Shown here: positions 16,188 through 23,784 of the stretch, piece after piece | How positions within the stretch are numbered: position 1 is the stretch's first letter | How the letters are laid out: every line of letters begins with the position of its first letter | DNA from: Planctomycetota bacterium | Lineage (GTDB): Bacteria > Planctomycetota > Planctomycetia > Gemmatales > Gemmataceae | Reading direction: 5' to 3' | DNA length: 35,086 nucleotides | NCBI GenBank assembly: GCA_016872605.1 | Contig: VGZI01000050.1 | Location: forward strand, 1 to 35,086 | Notes under the pieces: model-generated | The model's database searches: none | Told to the model about the DNA's origin: nothing | What the model saw: only the letters and a program-made list of their open reading frames with translations | Position numbers and translations under genes: made by a program

Positions 16188-16901
16188 CTACGCAAGAAAT
16201 TCGTGCCAGGCGTCGTCTGGGCCGAGCACCTGGTTGGGCGTGAAGTTCGCCTTGTACTCCAGGGAGCGGCACCCCTTCACATAATAGCCGAGATACAAGT
16301 ACGGTAGTTTGCGGATCGCACATTTTCGCAACAGGCACATCACGTTGAAGGTGCCGAGCGAACGGCGCCTTTCGTCGGGATCGTAGAAGAAGTAGATCGC
16401 GGACATGCTATTCGCCAGCCGATCGGCATAACCGACGCCGACAAGTCTTCCTGAAAGAAAGTAACACCACTCCTCGGTGAAGTCGGGATTGTTGACGAAC
16501 GAGTCGCGATAGCTGTTGGCGTCTTTGGCAGCGTGTTCGGGCCAATTCTTCTGCTCGGTCTGAAACTCGTGAAAACGGTCGTAGAGATCGAGCTTGTCGC
16601 GCGACACGCTGGGCCGGCCGACGCGGATTTCGATGGCGTCGCGATTCGCTTTGACAGCTCGCAGTTGGCTGCGATTGGGTTGAAACCGGGCGACGTCGAC
16701 GCGCAACGATTGGCACGCCCGGCACGCCGGACAGGCCGGGTGAAACAGCATCGCCCCGAAGCGTCGCCAGCCTTGCTCAAGCCGCTCTTCGAACTCACGG
16801 GCCGACAGATCGGCGACCATCTCGTACTCGAGGCTCCAGCGCTCGCTCGGCAAATACCCGCAACGACTGACCGGCGCCGTGAAGCGGTAGAGAGTTTCCA
16901 T
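16188..16901 (-). CDS. bpt: aspartate/glutamate leucyltransferase
   Basis: Transfers leucine from leucyl-tRNA to N-terminal Asp or Glu of proteins, feeding them to the ClpS/ClpAP N-end-rule pathway in the cytoplasm. The 237-residue product has the conserved N-terminal motif CGYLP (14-18), the Cys-rich CPACRACQSLRVDV (57-70), FxPNRSQ after it, the central SGRLVGVGYADRL, and the C-terminal GYYVKGCRSLEYK with FTPNQVL. This motif set and length match bacterial ATE/Bpt proteins. No Aat or ClpS gene is nearby. Start ATG 16901 is weakly preceded by AAGATGA. Assignment to Bpt rather than arginyltransferase follows the bacterial length and is less certain than the family. Confidence 0.92.
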   Translation of the reverse strand: METLYRFTAPVSRCGYLPSERWSLEYEMVADLSAREFEERLEQGWRRFGAMLFHPACPACRACQSLRVDVARFQPNRSQLRAVKANRDAIEIRVGRPSVSRDKLDLYDRFHEFQTEQKNWPEHAAKDANSYRDSFVNNPDFTEEWCYFLSGRLVGVGYADRLANSMSAIYFFYDPDERRRSLGTFNVMCLLRKCAIRKLPYLYLGYYVKGCRSLEYKANFTPNQVLGPDDAWHEFLA

Positions 16902-17005
16902 GCGGTCATCTTACACGAGTTTCCCAAATCACAGAACCACGGGGAGCACGGCGCGGCACATCTGCAAAAAACATCCACGAAGGGCCACCACGAGCACGAA
17001 GTTGC

Positions 17006-17074
17006 CGTAGGGTGCGTGAAACGCACCCTTCACCGCCATCGTCCAGCGGGAAGGTGCGTTTCACGCACCCTACG
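17006..17074. repeat. REPIN-like paired palindrome (copy 3, perfect)
   Basis: A 22-nt arm at 17006-17027, beginning CGTAGGGTGCGTG, is perfectly inverted at 17053-17074, ending CACGCACCCTACG. Each arm is itself a hairpin (GGTGCGT-GAA-ACGCACC on the left), so the 69-nt element can form either two small hairpins or one long stem. It lies in the gap between the divergent-end region of bpt and the GT39 gene. Confidence 0.9.
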
Positions 17075-17100
17075 TTGCTGGTGCGACGGCGTGGAGCTTG

Positions 17101-18516
17101 TCAATGCGCTCGGCTGGAGCTGAGGCGATCGTAGCGGAAAAGCGAGAACGTGGCGACTTCCTGCCCGCGCGTCAGAAGGGGAAATCGTGCGAGCAGGCGC
17201 GGCGGACTGAACCCAGAGAAGTCGCGCGGATGGTGATCGACGAAGTAGAAGTACTCCTGCTCGTGCATCGGCAGTGGATTGTGGGTGAAGTGGCTCGGCC
17301 GGCTCAAGCCCAGCGCCTGGTGGGCGTTAACGCCGGCGAACCGAAGGTACGACACGTTCTGATACGTCGATGTGTACACCGGAGCGCCTGGATCGGTTGC
17401 CTTCATGGTCGCGTCGATCTGCTGGGCCATTGTCGTCCAGCTCGAGCAAACGTGCAGGCGATCTTTCTCCGGCGGCAGAAACCCAATCGGATTGACGAGG
17501 TGCCAGGCGATCACGCCCGTCGCCACGATGGGAATCGTGAAAGAGCTGAATCCAAGCCAGCGAAGAACCGGGCGATTGGCCATTTGCTCAAACCAGTGCG
17601 CCGCGAGCGGAGCGAACGCGAGATAACAAGGCACGGGCCAGTTCAGTTCGATGCGATCACGCGCTGCTTTGTACAGGAAGAACAAGGACGGCGCGACGAA
17701 CATCCACAAGCAGGCGCGCAAGCGCGGGTCGGCACTAAGCATCCGCCAGTTCCACAAAAGCCAAAGCGTCAATGTGAATGGGAGCCAACCGACCAAAAGA
17801 ACCTGTCCGCCCACGTATTCGGGCAGAAAACGGATGCTCGGCTCCGCGACTTCCATCGTGTGTTCCCACTGGTAGCGCAGCGGTGCGAAGTCGGTTTGGA
17901 TGTTGTAAAGCAGAATCGGCAAGCTGACGACGAAAGCGACGACGCCATGAAGGAGAAAACCGCCGAGCCATTGGCGCCAGGGGCGAGCCGTCACGAGGCT
18001 GGCTGCGGCAGTGAGGCCGGCGAGTCCCATCGTATATTTGGAAAGGATGCCCAGGCCGAGCGCAATGCCGCCGAGCGTCCACAGTTGCCAATCGGCGCCG
18101 GCTTCGTCGGCGTCGAGGCGATGATGCAACTCCGTCAACCACATCAGGTACGCCATCCAGGCGCACACCAGCGGCGCGTCGGGCGTCATGAGGATGCCGC
18201 CGAACAAACACAGTGGCGTCAACGGGAGCAGCACGAGCGGCCAATGAGGACGCGCGATTTGCCCCATCATCAGCACGACCCCGAACATGCACAGGCACGC
18301 CGGCAGGCGGACCGCCAGCAACGTATCGCCGAAAATCGCGGTCGATGCCCAAATCAAATAGGCTGTCGCCGGCGGGTGATCGTAGTAGCTGAACTGCAGT
18401 TCTTTCGCCCAGCACCAGTAATAGAGTTCATCCGGCATCGGCGGCATCGCAGTCGCCAGCGCAAGGTGTGCCAGCAACATGCCAATGGCCACTGTCCAGA
18501 ACACGTGCTTCGACAT
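17101..18516 (-). CDS. GT39/ArnT-like membrane glycosyltransferase
   Basis: A 471-residue GT-C-fold protein that should transfer sugar from a polyprenyl-phosphate donor on the periplasmic side of the membrane. The N-terminal signature is MPDELYYW (27-34), with the catalytic-type acidic pair Asp29-Glu30, followed by YYDHPP (44-49), the pattern of PMT_2/ArnT-related enzymes. About ten hydrophobic segments follow, with GIALGLGILSKYTMGL and the long ALAAHWFEQMANR loop; the C-terminal ~130 residues are a soluble beta-rich lobe (PVYTSTYQNVSYLRFAG). I start at ATG 18516, just before the first helix; the frame runs to 18585, with 23 extra hydrophilic residues. The acceptor (lipid A, glycan or protein) cannot be told. 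It diverges from the HzsA-like gene. Confidence 0.88.
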   Translation of the reverse strand: MSKHVFWTVAIGMLLAHLALATAMPPMPDELYYWCWAKELQFSYYDHPPATAYLIWASTAIFGDTLLAVRLPACLCMFGVVLMMGQIARPHWPLVLLPLTPLCLFGGILMTPDAPLVCAWMAYLMWLTELHHRLDADEAGADWQLWTLGGIALGLGILSKYTMGLAGLTAAASLVTARPWRQWLGGFLLHGVVAFVVSLPILLYNIQTDFAPLRYQWEHTMEVAEPSIRFLPEYVGGQVLLVGWLPFTLTLWLLWNWRMLSADPRLRACLWMFVAPSLFFLYKAARDRIELNWPVPCYLAFAPLAAHWFEQMANRPVLRWLGFSSFTIPIVATGVIAWHLVNPIGFLPPEKDRLHVCSSWTTMAQQIDATMKATDPGAPVYTSTYQNVSYLRFAGVNAHQALGLSRPSHFTHNPLPMHEQEYFYFVDHHPRDFSGFSPPRLLARFPLLTRGQEVATFSLFRYDRLSSSRAH

Positions 18517-18869
18517 CGCGGCACCACGAATCGGTACTTTTTCGTAAGTCGGCGTCCAAGTCGTAATCGGCCACGTGGATAGCAATTCTCAACGGTAGAA
18601 TCAATGGGTCTCAAGTGACTGCGGGAAGAAAGGAAGGCAGCGGAGGTTCCTATGGCTCGCTGGGCGTCAGAAGTAAGGGTTGAACAAGTTCAGAGCCTGA
18701 AGCTTAGCGAAGGTTGGATCCCTTCCCTCGCTAACCCTCCGAGTTCTGATCTGTCAGGGAATAATAGGAGGCCCTGGCAATTTCGCTGCGGACATAGGCC
18801 ACTCCTTCCGGTACGATGCCACAAGTCCCCCCTGCCTGCCCATTTTCCAATCCGCATCGGAGACAATCG
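18517..18869. other. 353-nt divergent intergenic region
   Basis: This region separates the GT39 and HzsA-like genes. It contains the dispersed GAAGC(G)TTAGCGA motif (18693-18713) opposite CCTCGCTAACC (18737-18747), forming an imperfect hairpin, and an ATAATAGGAGG stretch at 18763-18772 with no start codon at usable distance. The HzsA-like ribosome site GGAG is at 18859-18862. Promoters for both genes should lie here, but none is clear. Confidence 0.5.
18693..18713 (+). repeat. GAAGC(G)TTAGCGA dispersed repeat copy
   Basis: GAGCCTGAAGCTTAGCGAAG then G, related to 1663-1686 and 30268-30292. Its partner CCTCGCTAACC at 18737-18747 makes a hairpin with TTAGCGA, so this copy looks like a complete palindromic element. 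Confidence 0.5.
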
Positions 18870-21800
18870 ATGAACCGGATCACTATTCTTGTCGGTTTGA
18901 TATTGCTGCTTTTGGCCTATCCTGGATTCGCTCAGACGAAGAAAGACCCGCCACGAAAACTCAACGTCAACCCGCCGCACATCTCGACCGACAAATCGGT
19001 CAAGTACGACTACGACATCGTCTACGTCCGCGCCCCGCGGCATGGCGACGAAAAACGCGGCAAATGGGCCGAGTTCTCCGATCCCACCCGCATGGAGCCC
19101 GGCGCCGATCTCATGCTCCTCCATCCCGACGGCAGTGAGGAACTTCTCGTCACCGGCAAAGGCGGCAGCGTCATGGACCCCTACGTCTCCTTCGACGCCG
19201 AGTGGGTCTACTACGCCAAGTTCATCGACGACAAGCATTCGGGGAGCGACATCTTCAAGATCCACGTCAAGTCGAAACGCATCGTTCGCCTGACCAACCA
19301 GACGTTCACGCCGAACCTCGGGGCAGCCCCGTGGTCGAAGGATTTCCGTACGCCGGAGAAGGGAAAGACACACCTTCAGTACGGCGTCTACAATCTCGGC
19401 CCGTGTCCGGCGCCCGGCGGCAAGGTCGTGTTCACCTCGAACCGCAACGCCTACGTCCCGCCGCGCGGGTATCCGAAGAGCACGATGCAACTTTTCGTCA
19501 TGGACGATCCTGCTTCTCCCCCCGCTGACGCGGGAGGCTCGCACGGCGTCAATGTTGAACACATCGGTTTCCTCAACATCGCCTGCGCGTTGCATCCGGT
19601 CATTCTCACCGACGGTCGCGTCACCTTCAGTACGCTCGAATCGCAAGGGGCCCATAACAGCATCCTGTGGGGCATCTGGAGCATTCATCCCGACGGCACC
19701 AACTGGGAGCCGATCGTCAGCGCCTACTGGACCGGCGGCGCTCCGCCCGCGTTTCACTTCCAGTCGCAGCTCTCCGACAAGAGCATCATCGTCGAGCAAT
19801 ATTACAACCTCAACAACTCAGGCTTCGGCACCTTCCTCAAGATGCCGTTGCGTCCGCCGGAAGGCGTCCCCGGTTTCGGGCCCGGCGATCTGCGCGACCC
19901 TCGCAACAAAGGGCAACGCTACGGCGGCCACATGTTCCATATGCCGTTCACCACGACCGGCATTCAGGTGCTGACCAAGTTCGCCTACGGCGAAGACGGC
20001 CCGGCGCCATCGTCGATCCCCGGCGAGCAAGTCAAGTCGAAACAGCACGGCGGCGAAAGCTATCCGCACGCCCTCGGCAAGGTCACGCATCCCTGCGGCG
20101 CTCCCGACAATCATCTGCTCACCGTCTGGACGCCGGGCCCCGCCAACCACCAGTACAACTACTTCCCGTATATCGACAGCGGCATCTATCTCATCAAAAA
20201 CGGCGAGCCGATCGACGAGCCAGGCCAGATGCTGCTCATCAAAAACGATCCGAAGTACAACGAGCAATGGCCGCGTCCGCTCGTGCCGTACAAACGCATC
20301 TATGGCATCGACGAACCGAAACGGCTCATCCACAAAAATGACGGCAAGCTCTCGCCACATTTACCGGAAGGCACGCCATACGGCCTGGTCGGCACATCGA
20401 GCATGTACAAGCGCGAAACCGCCCCGGGCGGCTACGTCCCCAAGGGCAGCGTCACCGCGGTGCCAAGCGATCCGAAACGGCTCACCATGAACTGGAGTCT
20501 GCAAGGCGCCGACGCAGGCCTCTACGACAACGCCGACATCCACGCCATCCGCATCGTCGTGCAGGAGCCGAGGACCGACATCAAGGGCAACGGCCACGGC
20601 GGCGCTCCGCTCTACGGCAACCACGCCATGGAACGCATGCGCATCCTCGGAGAGATTCCTGTGCGCCATTTCTATCTTCATTCGTTGCGCGATCAAAAGG
20701 CCGAAGCACGACAGCCCCTCGACCCCGATGGAAATCCCGACACGAGCTTCCTCGCCAAGATTCCCGCTGATCAGCCGTTCACGTTTCAGACAATCGACAA
20801 GCACGGCATGTTGCTCAACATGGCGCAGACGTGGCATCAACTGCGCCCTGGCGAGATCCGCAACAACTGCGGCGGCTGCCACGCCCACAGTCAGCAGCCG
20901 ACACCGTTCGAGAAGACCCAGGCCGCCCGCCAGGATTACAAAGTCTTCGACCTGACCAAAGAGACGCCGTTGATCACAACCAAGACGAACGATCAGTCGA
21001 AACGGCAATGGGACGAAAAGGACGAGACCGGCTTGCGCTACAACAAAGGCCTGCTCAATGTCGAGTACTATCGTGACATCCGCCCGATCTTCGAACGAAG
21101 TTGCGTTGCCTGCCATAGCCACAAGGTCGACAAACCTGCGGGCGGCCTGATCCTCGACGACGATCACACGAAGTCATTCCTTGCGTTCGGCCATGACGCC
21201 GGCCCCGACGTTCGCGTGCCGATGACCTACTTCCGGCTGGCGGTGGGCGGCGAGCGCTACAAGGAACGCGAGATCGGTTGGCCGCAGAACGCAGTGAGCC
21301 GATATGTCACGCGATTCCAATCGCGCCGCAGCCTGCTCGTGTGGAAGCTGTTCGGCAAACGCATGGACGGGCAGACCAACGACGCCTTCCCGAGCCTCGC
21401 CGTTCGCAACGATCCGAAGTCGCTGCACATCGGCGGCAAGCCGATCAAGGGGGTCGATTACAACGACGCGCAAAAGCTGCGTTCCTGGATTCGCGACAAC
21501 GTGCTCGACATCGATTACGACGAGAAAGGCCGCATCATGCCGCCGCCCGATGCGGTGAAGTCAGGAAAGGTCAAGGCGTTGACCGATGAAGACCGCCGCA
21601 TGATCATTCGCTGGATCGATCTGGGGTGCCCGATCGACTTGGAGGAGTTTGGAACCGAGTTGGGTTACGGCTGGCATGGCGATGATCAGCGGCCGACGTT
21701 GTCGGTCACATATCCTGAGGCGGGCAAGAATGCGAAGCTCTCTCGTATTCTGATCGGCATGCAGGACACTTACAGCGGTCTCGACATGAAGACATTCCGC

Positions 21801-22001
21801 GTCACCGCTGACGTGCCGTTCGCCGACATTGCGCCGGGCCAGGATTTTGCGTCGCGATTTCGGCAGAAGTCGCAAGGCGTCTGGGAATTTGTGTTGGATC
21901 GGCCAATCACCGCCTTGCAGCGCGGCACGATCACCGTGACGATCCGCGACCGCCAGGGCAATGAGAACCGCATCGCACGCGTGTTCTCCGTCGGCCCCTG
22001 A
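18870..22001 (+). CDS. HzsA-like propeller and dihaem cytochrome protein
   Basis: A 1043-residue exported protein. The signal peptide (ITILVGLILLLLAYPGFAQ) ends near residue 21. Residues ~45-450 are beta-propeller-like, with repeated PDG/DG turns (LMLLHPDGSEELLV, IWSIHPDGTNWEPI) and conserved blocks such as VVFTSNRN. The middle region ends in the first haem motif CGGCH (667-671); the second, CVACH (745-749), opens a C-terminal domain with GGLILDDDHT, then a beta-sandwich near 930-1043. Propeller, middle domain and C-terminal haem domain are the layout of hydrazine synthase alpha subunit (HzsA) and its many relatives outside anammox bacteria. Hydrazine synthesis is not implied: no beta or gamma subunit gene is visible. 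Start ATG 18870 has GGAG 7 nt upstream. Residues 215-225 (PASPPADAGGS) look like an in-frame palindrome insertion. Confidence 0.85.
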   Translation: MNRITILVGLILLLLAYPGFAQTKKDPPRKLNVNPPHISTDKSVKYDYDIVYVRAPRHGDEKRGKWAEFSDPTRMEPGADLMLLHPDGSEELLVTGKGGSVMDPYVSFDAEWVYYAKFIDDKHSGSDIFKIHVKSKRIVRLTNQTFTPNLGAAPWSKDFRTPEKGKTHLQYGVYNLGPCPAPGGKVVFTSNRNAYVPPRGYPKSTMQLFVMDDPASPPADAGGSHGVNVEHIGFLNIACALHPVILTDGRVTFSTLESQGAHNSILWGIWSIHPDGTNWEPIVSAYWTGGAPPAFHFQSQLSDKSIIVEQYYNLNNSGFGTFLKMPLRPPEGVPGFGPGDLRDPRNKGQRYGGHMFHMPFTTTGIQVLTKFAYGEDGPAPSSIPGEQVKSKQHGGESYPHALGKVTHPCGAPDNHLLTVWTPGPANHQYNYFPYIDSGIYLIKNGEPIDEPGQMLLIKNDPKYNEQWPRPLVPYKRIYGIDEPKRLIHKNDGKLSPHLPEGTPYGLVGTSSMYKRETAPGGYVPKGSVTAVPSDPKRLTMNWSLQGADAGLYDNADIHAIRIVVQEPRTDIKGNGHGGAPLYGNHAMERMRILGEIPVRHFYLHSLRDQKAEARQPLDPDGNPDTSFLAKIPADQPFTFQTIDKHGMLLNMAQTWHQLRPGEIRNNCGGCHAHSQQPTPFEKTQAARQDYKVFDLTKETPLITTKTNDQSKRQWDEKDETGLRYNKGLLNVEYYRDIRPIFERSCVACHSHKVDKPAGGLILDDDHTKSFLAFGHDAGPDVRVPMTYFRLAVGGERYKEREIGWPQNAVSRYVTRFQSRRSLLVWKLFGKRMDGQTNDAFPSLAVRNDPKSLHIGGKPIKGVDYNDAQKLRSWIRDNVLDIDYDEKGRIMPPPDAVKSGKVKALTDEDRRMIIRWIDLGCPIDLEEFGTELGYGWHGDDQRPTLSVTYPEAGKNAKLSRILIGMQDTYSGLDMKTFRVTADVPFADIAPGQDFASRFRQKSQGVWEFVLDRPITALQRGTITVTIRDRQGNENRIARVFSVGP

Positions 22002-22006
22002 CGTTT

Positions 22007-22079
22007 AGCCGCGAAAAAACGCAGAAGGCACAATAGGAAAACTCAGTCTTCTTTTGTGCCTCTGCGTTTTTTCGCGGCT
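22007..22079. repeat. long inverted repeat between haem-protein genes
   Basis: AGCCGCGAAAAAACGCAGA (22007-22025) is perfectly inverted at 22061-22079; the stem extends through GGCACAA (22027-22033)/TTGTGCC (22054-22060) with one bulged A. It starts 5 nt after the HzsA-like stop codon. The T6 within the right arm and the position suggest it could end or attenuate transcription before the PSCyt1-WD40 gene. Confidence 0.8.
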
Positions 22080-22237
22080 CCACCCGCGCTACCGGCTCTG
22101 AATTGCCTTGAACATCGCGCGGATCTTTGCGATGATAATGAGTGATCCCACCCGTAGCTGGATGCCAGGTCGGCTCCTTGGACGAACCTGCCAATACAAT
22201 AAAAGATTGATCCCACGCCTTCCGCGGAGATGTGACA

Positions 22238-23650
22238 ATGTCGTGGCTGCGACGCATACTTTGCACAGGCATCGTTCTGGGCCTTGCCAATTTCGCCGCC
22301 GCTCAGACGAGCGACAAGAAGAAGGATGAGATTCCCGAAACGATCAGCTACTACAAGGACGTGCGTTCGATCATTCAGCAACACTGCCAGGGCTGTCATC
22401 AACCGGCGATGGCCAAGGGCGGCTACGTGATGACCAGCTACGCCGACCTGTTCAAGAAAACCGAGAACCTTGTCGCAGGCGTTGTGCCGGGCAATCTGAA
22501 AGCCAGCGAACTCTATCAGCAGATCATTCCGCAAGACGGCAAGAAACCCGCCATGCCCCGCGGCAAGGATGCGCTCTCCGAACGAGAAGTCACCATCGTC
22601 CGCAAATGGATCGAGCAAGGCGCCAAGGACGACACGCCCGCCTCCGCGAAGCTTCCCACCGTCGACGCCGATCACCCGCCGGTCTACGTGCAGGCCCCGG
22701 TGATCAACAGCGTCGCCTTTAGCCGGGACGGCGAATTGCTGGCGGTCTCCGGTTACCACGAGATTCTGCTGCACAAAGCCGACGGTACCGGGCTCGTCGC
22801 TCGCCTCATCGGCGTCTCCGAGCGCATCCAGTCGATCGCCTTCTCGCCCGACGGCAAATGGCTGGCCGCCACCGGAGGCAACCCCGGCCGCTTCGGCGAA
22901 GTGCAAATCTGGAACCTCGAAAAACGCAAGCTCAAGCTCTCTGTCCCGGTTACGTTCGACACCGTCTATGGCGCCAGCTGGTCGCACGATTCTCGCATGA
23001 TCTCGTTCGGTTGTGCCGACAACTCGCTCCGTGCCATCGACGCCGAGACCGGGAGACAGGTCCTGTTTCAGGGCGCGCATGGCGATTGGGTGCTCGACAC
23101 GGTCTTCTCGCTCAAAAGCAACTATCTCGTCTCGGTGAGCCGGGACCGCTCGATGAAGCTGACTGAAGTGGCGACGGCTCGCATGGAAGACAACATTACT
23201 AGCATCACGCCTGGTGCGCTCAAGGGGGGCTTGCAAGCCGTCGATCGCCATCCGACCAAGGACGAGTTACTCATCGGCGGCGCCGACGGCACGCCGAAGC
23301 TCTATCAGATGTATCGCACCAAGCCGAGACAGATCGGCGACGACTACAACAACATCCGCAACTACGCGCCGATGCCGGGGCGAATCTTCGCCGTCAAGTT
23401 CAGCCCCGACGGCAATCTAGTTGTTGCCAGCTGCAGCTACGACGGCAAGGGCGAAGTCCGCGCCTATGAGACCAACACCGGCAAGCAAGTGTCGACATTC
23501 AAGAACATCAACGGCCCAGTGTACACGCTGGCGTACCATCCCAAGCGTAACATTGTCGCGTCGGCCGGCTTCGAAGGCATCGTCCACCTGAACGACGCCG
23601 CCACTGGCGCATCGGTCCGCGACTTCGTCCCGGTGCCGTTGAAGAAATAA
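22238..23650 (+). CDS. PSCyt1-type cytochrome fused to WD40 propeller
   Basis: A 470-residue exported protein. A signal peptide (1-22, ending FAAAQ) is followed by a small planctomycete cytochrome-c-like (PSCyt1) domain with the haem motif CQGCH (50-54) and the typical sequence DVRSIIQQHCQGCHQPAMAK, then ALSEREVTIVRKWIEQGA. Residues ~145-470 form a WD40-type propeller with repeats such as SIAFSPDGKWLAATGG, VQIWNLEKRK, AVKFSPDGNLVVASCS and TLAYHPKRNIVASAG. Start ATG 22238 has GGAG (22226-22229) 8 nt upstream; the in-frame GTG at 22232 is too close to it. It is the second of four co-directional haem-protein genes and probably handles electron transfer or partner docking; its exact role is unknown. 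Confidence 0.9.
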   Translation: MSWLRRILCTGIVLGLANFAAAQTSDKKKDEIPETISYYKDVRSIIQQHCQGCHQPAMAKGGYVMTSYADLFKKTENLVAGVVPGNLKASELYQQIIPQDGKKPAMPRGKDALSEREVTIVRKWIEQGAKDDTPASAKLPTVDADHPPVYVQAPVINSVAFSRDGELLAVSGYHEILLHKADGTGLVARLIGVSERIQSIAFSPDGKWLAATGGNPGRFGEVQIWNLEKRKLKLSVPVTFDTVYGASWSHDSRMISFGCADNSLRAIDAETGRQVLFQGAHGDWVLDTVFSLKSNYLVSVSRDRSMKLTEVATARMEDNITSITPGALKGGLQAVDRHPTKDELLIGGADGTPKLYQMYRTKPRQIGDDYNNIRNYAPMPGRIFAVKFSPDGNLVVASCSYDGKGEVRAYETNTGKQVSTFKNINGPVYTLAYHPKRNIVASAGFEGIVHLNDAATGASVRDFVPVPLKK

Positions 23651-23758
23651 GGAAGCCCTGGGATGAGGTACTCCGAATGCCAGGGGTTGCAACATCGGGA
23701 AGCCCTGGGATGAGGTACTCCGAATGCCAGGGGTTCGGAGTACCTCACCGCTGGGCTT
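23651..23758. repeat. 47-nt tandem repeat with a closing hairpin arm
   Basis: A 38-nt unit starting GGAAGCCCTGGGATGAGGTA is present at 23651-23688 and identically at 23698-23735. After the second copy comes TTCGGAGTACCTCA (23734-23747), the perfect inverse of TGAGGTACTCCGAA (23711-23724), then GGGCTT closing on AAGCCC. The same TGAGGTACTCCGAA block occurs at 32121-32134. The first copy lacks its inverse arm, so this looks like a partial duplication of a hairpin element. Confidence 0.85.
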
Positions 23759-23784
23759 GCTGCGACAATAAAAGGACAACGAAT

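Noticed and set aside
17098..18582. A 494-codon plus-strand frame opposite the GT39 gene
   Set aside because: The product is rich in Arg, Gln and His with no domain, signal or membrane pattern, whereas the minus strand encodes a clear GT-C membrane protein with the DELYYW motif. It is a GC-driven antisense frame.
22043..23251. A 402-codon minus-strand frame over the PSCyt1-WD40 gene
   Set aside because: The plus strand carries the CQGCH motif and WD40 repeats. The minus frame is a shadow that also reads through the inverted repeat at 22054-22079.
23651..23758. A CRISPR array
   Set aside because: Only two copies of the unit with a 9-nt spacer, the unit contains its own long palindrome, and no cas genes are present.
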